Shown here piece by piece: positions 4,534-6,587 of a DNA stretch of 6,587 nucleotides. Within the stretch, counting starts at the first letter, position 1. Every line of letters starts with the position of its first letter. Position numbers and translations under genes: made by a program. Below the pieces are notes generated by a model. The model was not told the origin of the DNA and did not search any database. It saw nothing but the letters and a program-made list of their open reading frames with translations. This DNA is from Chloroflexia bacterium (GTDB lineage: Bacteria > Chloroflexota > Chloroflexia > Thermomicrobiales > UBA6265): assembly GCA_013698285.1 (NCBI GenBank), contig JACCVE010000283.1:1-6587 (forward strand), given 5' to 3'.

Positions 4534-6587
4534 ATGACACGGACCACGACGGACGCACGGCTTCGGAGCACGTCCAGGGCGATGACGTGGGTCGTTGCCC
4601 TCACTATGGTATGCGGTCTGGCCTTCAGCGGCATCGCGCCGACCCAGGTGGGAGCCCAGTCCGACAACGCGCGGTCGGGGGACTATCCGGCCTCCGTGAC
4701 GGTCGAAGAGGTGTCATACATCTTCGACCGCGAGGTGCCCCTGGAGCGCCAGGACTTGACCCGCGTCGAACAAAACGCGGAGGTCCAGATCTTCGCCCGG
4801 TCGGAGACCGGACCGTTCGATGCGGTCTATGTTTCGGTGCCGAACCGGTCGGAGGACGTACTCGGTCGCTACACCGCCGTGAGACTCGGTGAGGGCGACC
4901 CGACCTGCGCGGCCGAGGCGATCAGCCTCGGGGTCGCGGCGGCCGGAGAGGAGAGTTACGCGTTCGCCGGTTTCGAGACCGACGTGACCGCGGAGAGTTT
5001 GCAGTCGATCGGGCAGTCGGCGATCAACGGTGAGGACTCCGAACTCCTCGCCGCGCCGGACGATGACGGCGGCTTCTCCGAGTTCTTCGCCTCCAACAGC
5101 CAGGGACTGCTCCGCTTCGTCCAGTTGGACGGGGGGGTTCCGGTGAGCCTGCCGGCTACCGTGACGTTCGGTGACCAGGAACTTAGTAATCCGGCATCCG
5201 CGGAGGTCGACCTCGCGGGGTTGACCAACGTCGGCTGTATCGGTGCGTTCCCGGCGTTCGCGCCGGAGACCGAATCACCGTTCAGTCAGATCGTCGTCCA
5301 AGTCGGGGACACCGAGGTCGCCTATGAGGTGGGCGAGGCCGAAGCGACCCAGGACGAACCGGAAGAAGGGGACGAGACTGCGACCGCTGAGGGCGGGACC
5401 GCCGAGGATGATGAGCCGACTGAGGAAGGTGAGGGCGAGGAAGACGTTACCCCGACCGAAGAAGGGGCTGTGGAAGAGGACGCGACGCCGACTGAAGAAG
5501 GCGATACCGGCGAGGCGACCGAGACGGTCGCCGGTGACGACGATGCGGCTGATGAAGGGGACGGCGATCTCGTCGCGGGCCGGCCCGATGCCTTCGCGCT
5601 GACCGTCATCGTGGCCGAGACGACCTTCCTCTTCGATCGGATGGTGACCATCGACGTGACGACCCTGGTCGAGGTCGGGACGGACGCCGAGATCACCCTC
5701 TACGCCGAGAATGACTCTGGCACCTATGGCCGGGTGTTCGGTGTAACCGCCGATACCACGGCGGGGATCGCGGCCCGCTACTACGCCGTGGTGCTCGACG
5801 CCGCCGCCGTCTGCCCGGCCGATGGCCTGGCGGTTGGACAGACGTTCCCGATCAACGACGTACCCTATGCCTTCGCCGGAATCGAGGACATCCTGACGAC
5901 GGAGAGCCTGGTGCTCCAGGAGAACCTCAGCGTCCAGGTGGGAGGCGAAGCCGCCCAGGCCTACGCCGACGCGGGCGAGGACGGGGCGCTACCGGAGATC
6001 TTCCTGGACACGACGTCCGGCTTCTTGCGCTTCATCTCACTCGGAGACAGCGGCGTGCCGTCGCAGTTCGACGGCTCGATCGTCTTCGGTACCCAGACCA
6101 TCTCGGCCGCGGTGAGCGTGCAGATCGATGTCGCCACCCTGACCAAGGTCGGGTGCCTCGGCGCCTTCCCTGCCTACGCCCCGGCTGGGGAGACTGCCTC
6201 CCCGTTCACGGCGATCTACGCGGTGTTGAGCGGTGCCGTGGTCCAGTTCACCGTCGAAGGCGGTGCTGAGCCGACGGCGGTCCCGGCCGACACGGAAACA
6301 GCGGTCCCGGACGACACCGAGACGCCGGTGCCAGCGGACACTGAAACTCCGGTCCCGGCCGACACGGAAACGGCGGTCCCGGCCGACACCGAAACGCCGG
6401 TGCCTGCCGATACCGAGACCCCGGTGCCGGCCGACACCGAAACACCGGTGCCTGCCGATACCGAAACTCCCGTTCCGGCTGACACGGAGACGCCGGAGCC
6501 CGACGACACGGAGACGCCGGAGCCCGACGACACGGAGACGCCGGTCCCCGCAGATACGGAGACCCCGGTGCTGGCAGACACGGAGAC
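4534..6587 (+). CDS. Secreted protein with two copies of an unrecognised Cys-pair domain and a repeat tail (3' end outside window)
   Basis: An open frame of at least 684 codons with no stop before the window ends. The ATG has GGGGAGGG (4519-4526) 7 nt upstream. Residues 1-41 are a signal peptide with hydrophobic core WVVALTMVCGLAFSGIA (19-35) and cleavage probably after V-G-A41, resembling the VWA protein's signal. Two homologous domains follow, about 55-266 and 355-575. Shared marks are F-DR near the start, AEV/AEI, RY-x-AV, YAFAG, ES-L, G-LRF, TFG/VFG and L-T-x-VGC-x-GAFPA-x-AP...SPF. Each has two cysteines about 110 residues apart (C125/C235, C427/C541), a likely disulfide. The linker (267-345) is strongly acidic. 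From residue 580 the tail is an 8-residue DTETPVPA-like repeat. I know no name for the domain. The layout suggests an exported surface or extracellular protein; what lies after the repeats (anchor, helix or further domains) is unseen. It is divergent from the VWA gene. Confidence 0.85.
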   Translation, partial: MTRTTTDARLRSTSRAMTWVVALTMVCGLAFSGIAPTQVGAQSDNARSGDYPASVTVEEVSYIFDREVPLERQDLTRVEQNAEVQIFARSETGPFDAVYVSVPNRSEDVLGRYTAVRLGEGDPTCAAEAISLGVAAAGEESYAFAGFETDVTAESLQSIGQSAINGEDSELLAAPDDDGGFSEFFASNSQGLLRFVQLDGGVPVSLPATVTFGDQELSNPASAEVDLAGLTNVGCIGAFPAFAPETESPFSQIVVQVGDTEVAYEVGEAEATQDEPEEGDETATAEGGTAEDDEPTEEGEGEEDVTPTEEGAVEEDATPTEEGDTGEATETVAGDDDAADEGDGDLVAGRPDAFALTVIVAETTFLFDRMVTIDVTTLVEVGTDAEITLYAENDSGTYGRVFGVTADTTAGIAARYYAVVLDAAAVCPADGLAVGQTFPINDVPYAFAGIEDILTTESLVLQENLSVQVGGEAAQAYADAGEDGALPEIFLDTTSGFLRFISLGDSGVPSQFDGSIVFGTQTISAAVSVQIDVATLTKVGCLGAFPAYAPAGETASPFTAIYAVLSGAVVQFTVEGGAEPTAVPADTETAVPDDTETPVPADTETPVPADTETAVPADTETPVPADTETPVPADTETPVPADTETPVPADTETPEPDDTETPEPDDTETPVPADTETPVLADTE
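5401..5508 (+). repeat. Three 36-bp (12-residue) repeats in the acidic linker
   Basis: Residues 290-325 of the duplicated-domain protein form three aligned 12-residue units: AEDDEPTEEGEG, EEDVTPTEEGAV and EEDATPTEEGDT. The P-T-E-E-G core is invariant, while third-codon bases differ between copies. This points to an older duplication kept for its acidic, flexible composition. It lies within the spacer between the two homologous domains. Confidence 0.75.
6271..6587 (+). repeat. 24-bp tandem repeat array encoding DTETPVPA-type units
   Basis: A D-T-E-T motif starts at 6289 and recurs every 24 bp without exception up to 6577, giving 12 full units and a thirteenth cut by the window end; a degenerate half unit (PTAVPA) precedes it. 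Most units read DTETPVPA, with DTETAVPA/D, DTETPEPD (twice) and DTETPVLA variants. Codon choice varies freely at wobble positions while the peptide is kept, so selection acts on the protein. Thr/Pro-rich acidic repeats like this usually make extended stalks, possible O-glycosylation sites. Array length may vary between strains by slippage. Confidence 0.9.

Noticed and set aside
4606..4620. C27 of the repeat protein as a lipoprotein lipobox cysteine
   Set aside because: The preceding residues T-M-V do not fit the lipobox, which needs a small residue before the cysteine; C27 lies inside the hydrophobic core and a V-G-A cleavage site follows.
4323..4892. 189-codon plus-strand open frame overlapping the start of the repeat protein
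   Set aside because: It is in a different frame from the 4534 gene, which has a signal peptide, good ribosome binding site and domain duplication; this frame has no recognisable content.
5243..5602. Arg/Ser/Lys-rich 119-codon plus-strand frame
   Set aside because: It is the shifted frame of the acidic linker; its basic composition is a by-product of GAG/GAC-rich codons.
6216..6581. Minus-strand frame with regular VSVSAGTG repeats
   Set aside because: It is only the antisense reading of the 24-bp array; the plus-strand frame continues a signal-peptide-bearing protein and keeps wobble-type variation.
6271..6587. Repeat array as a possible CRISPR
   Set aside because: Units are contiguous 24-bp coding repeats with no spacers and wobble variation, so it is a protein-coding tandem repeat.

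Overview
The window looks like chromosomal DNA from a GC-rich bacterium, most probably a soil or thermophilic Chloroflexota of the Thermomicrobia/Sphaerobacter type. This is an inference from three things: the high GC, a ThuA-like gene paired with a Gfo/Idh/MocA dehydrogenase, and secreted proteins carrying acidic or Thr/Pro-rich spacers built from short 'DTETPVPA'-like units. No rRNA, tRNA, CRISPR array or transposase was seen.

Layout. (1) Positions 1-660 hold no intact gene. The minus strand carries decayed coding sequence: pieces of a family-5 ABC transporter solute-binding protein spread over two frames with one in-frame stop, and before it a short stretch resembling the C-terminal end of a LacI-type regulator. 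(2) Positions 661-2563, minus strand: a two-gene unit of a Gfo/Idh/MocA NAD(P)-dependent dehydrogenase followed 43 nt later by a ThuA-domain protein, plausibly acting on a sugar or glycoside together. The LacI-like and solute-binding remnants downstream fit a former sugar-uptake and regulation cluster. (3) Positions 2798-4084, minus strand: a secreted von Willebrand factor A protein with a complete MIDAS metal site and an unassigned C-terminal half. A 10-bp perfect stem separates it from the dehydrogenase. (4) Positions 4085-4533: a 449-bp divergent intergenic region with a close pair of 10-bp direct repeats and a 7-bp inverted repeat. (5) Positions 4534-6587, plus strand: a long secreted protein that runs off the window end. 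It has a signal peptide, two homologous domains of about 215 residues that I do not recognise (each with two cysteines and a GC-x-GAFPA-x-AP signature), an acidic linker between them that contains three 12-residue repeats, and a C-terminal tail of at least 12 perfect-period 8-residue repeats.

The most novel part is the divergent pair of secreted proteins in (3) and (5). The VWA protein could mediate metal-dependent adhesion, and the duplicated-domain protein looks like an extracellular or surface protein held out on repeat spacers. That they work together is only an inference from their divergent arrangement.
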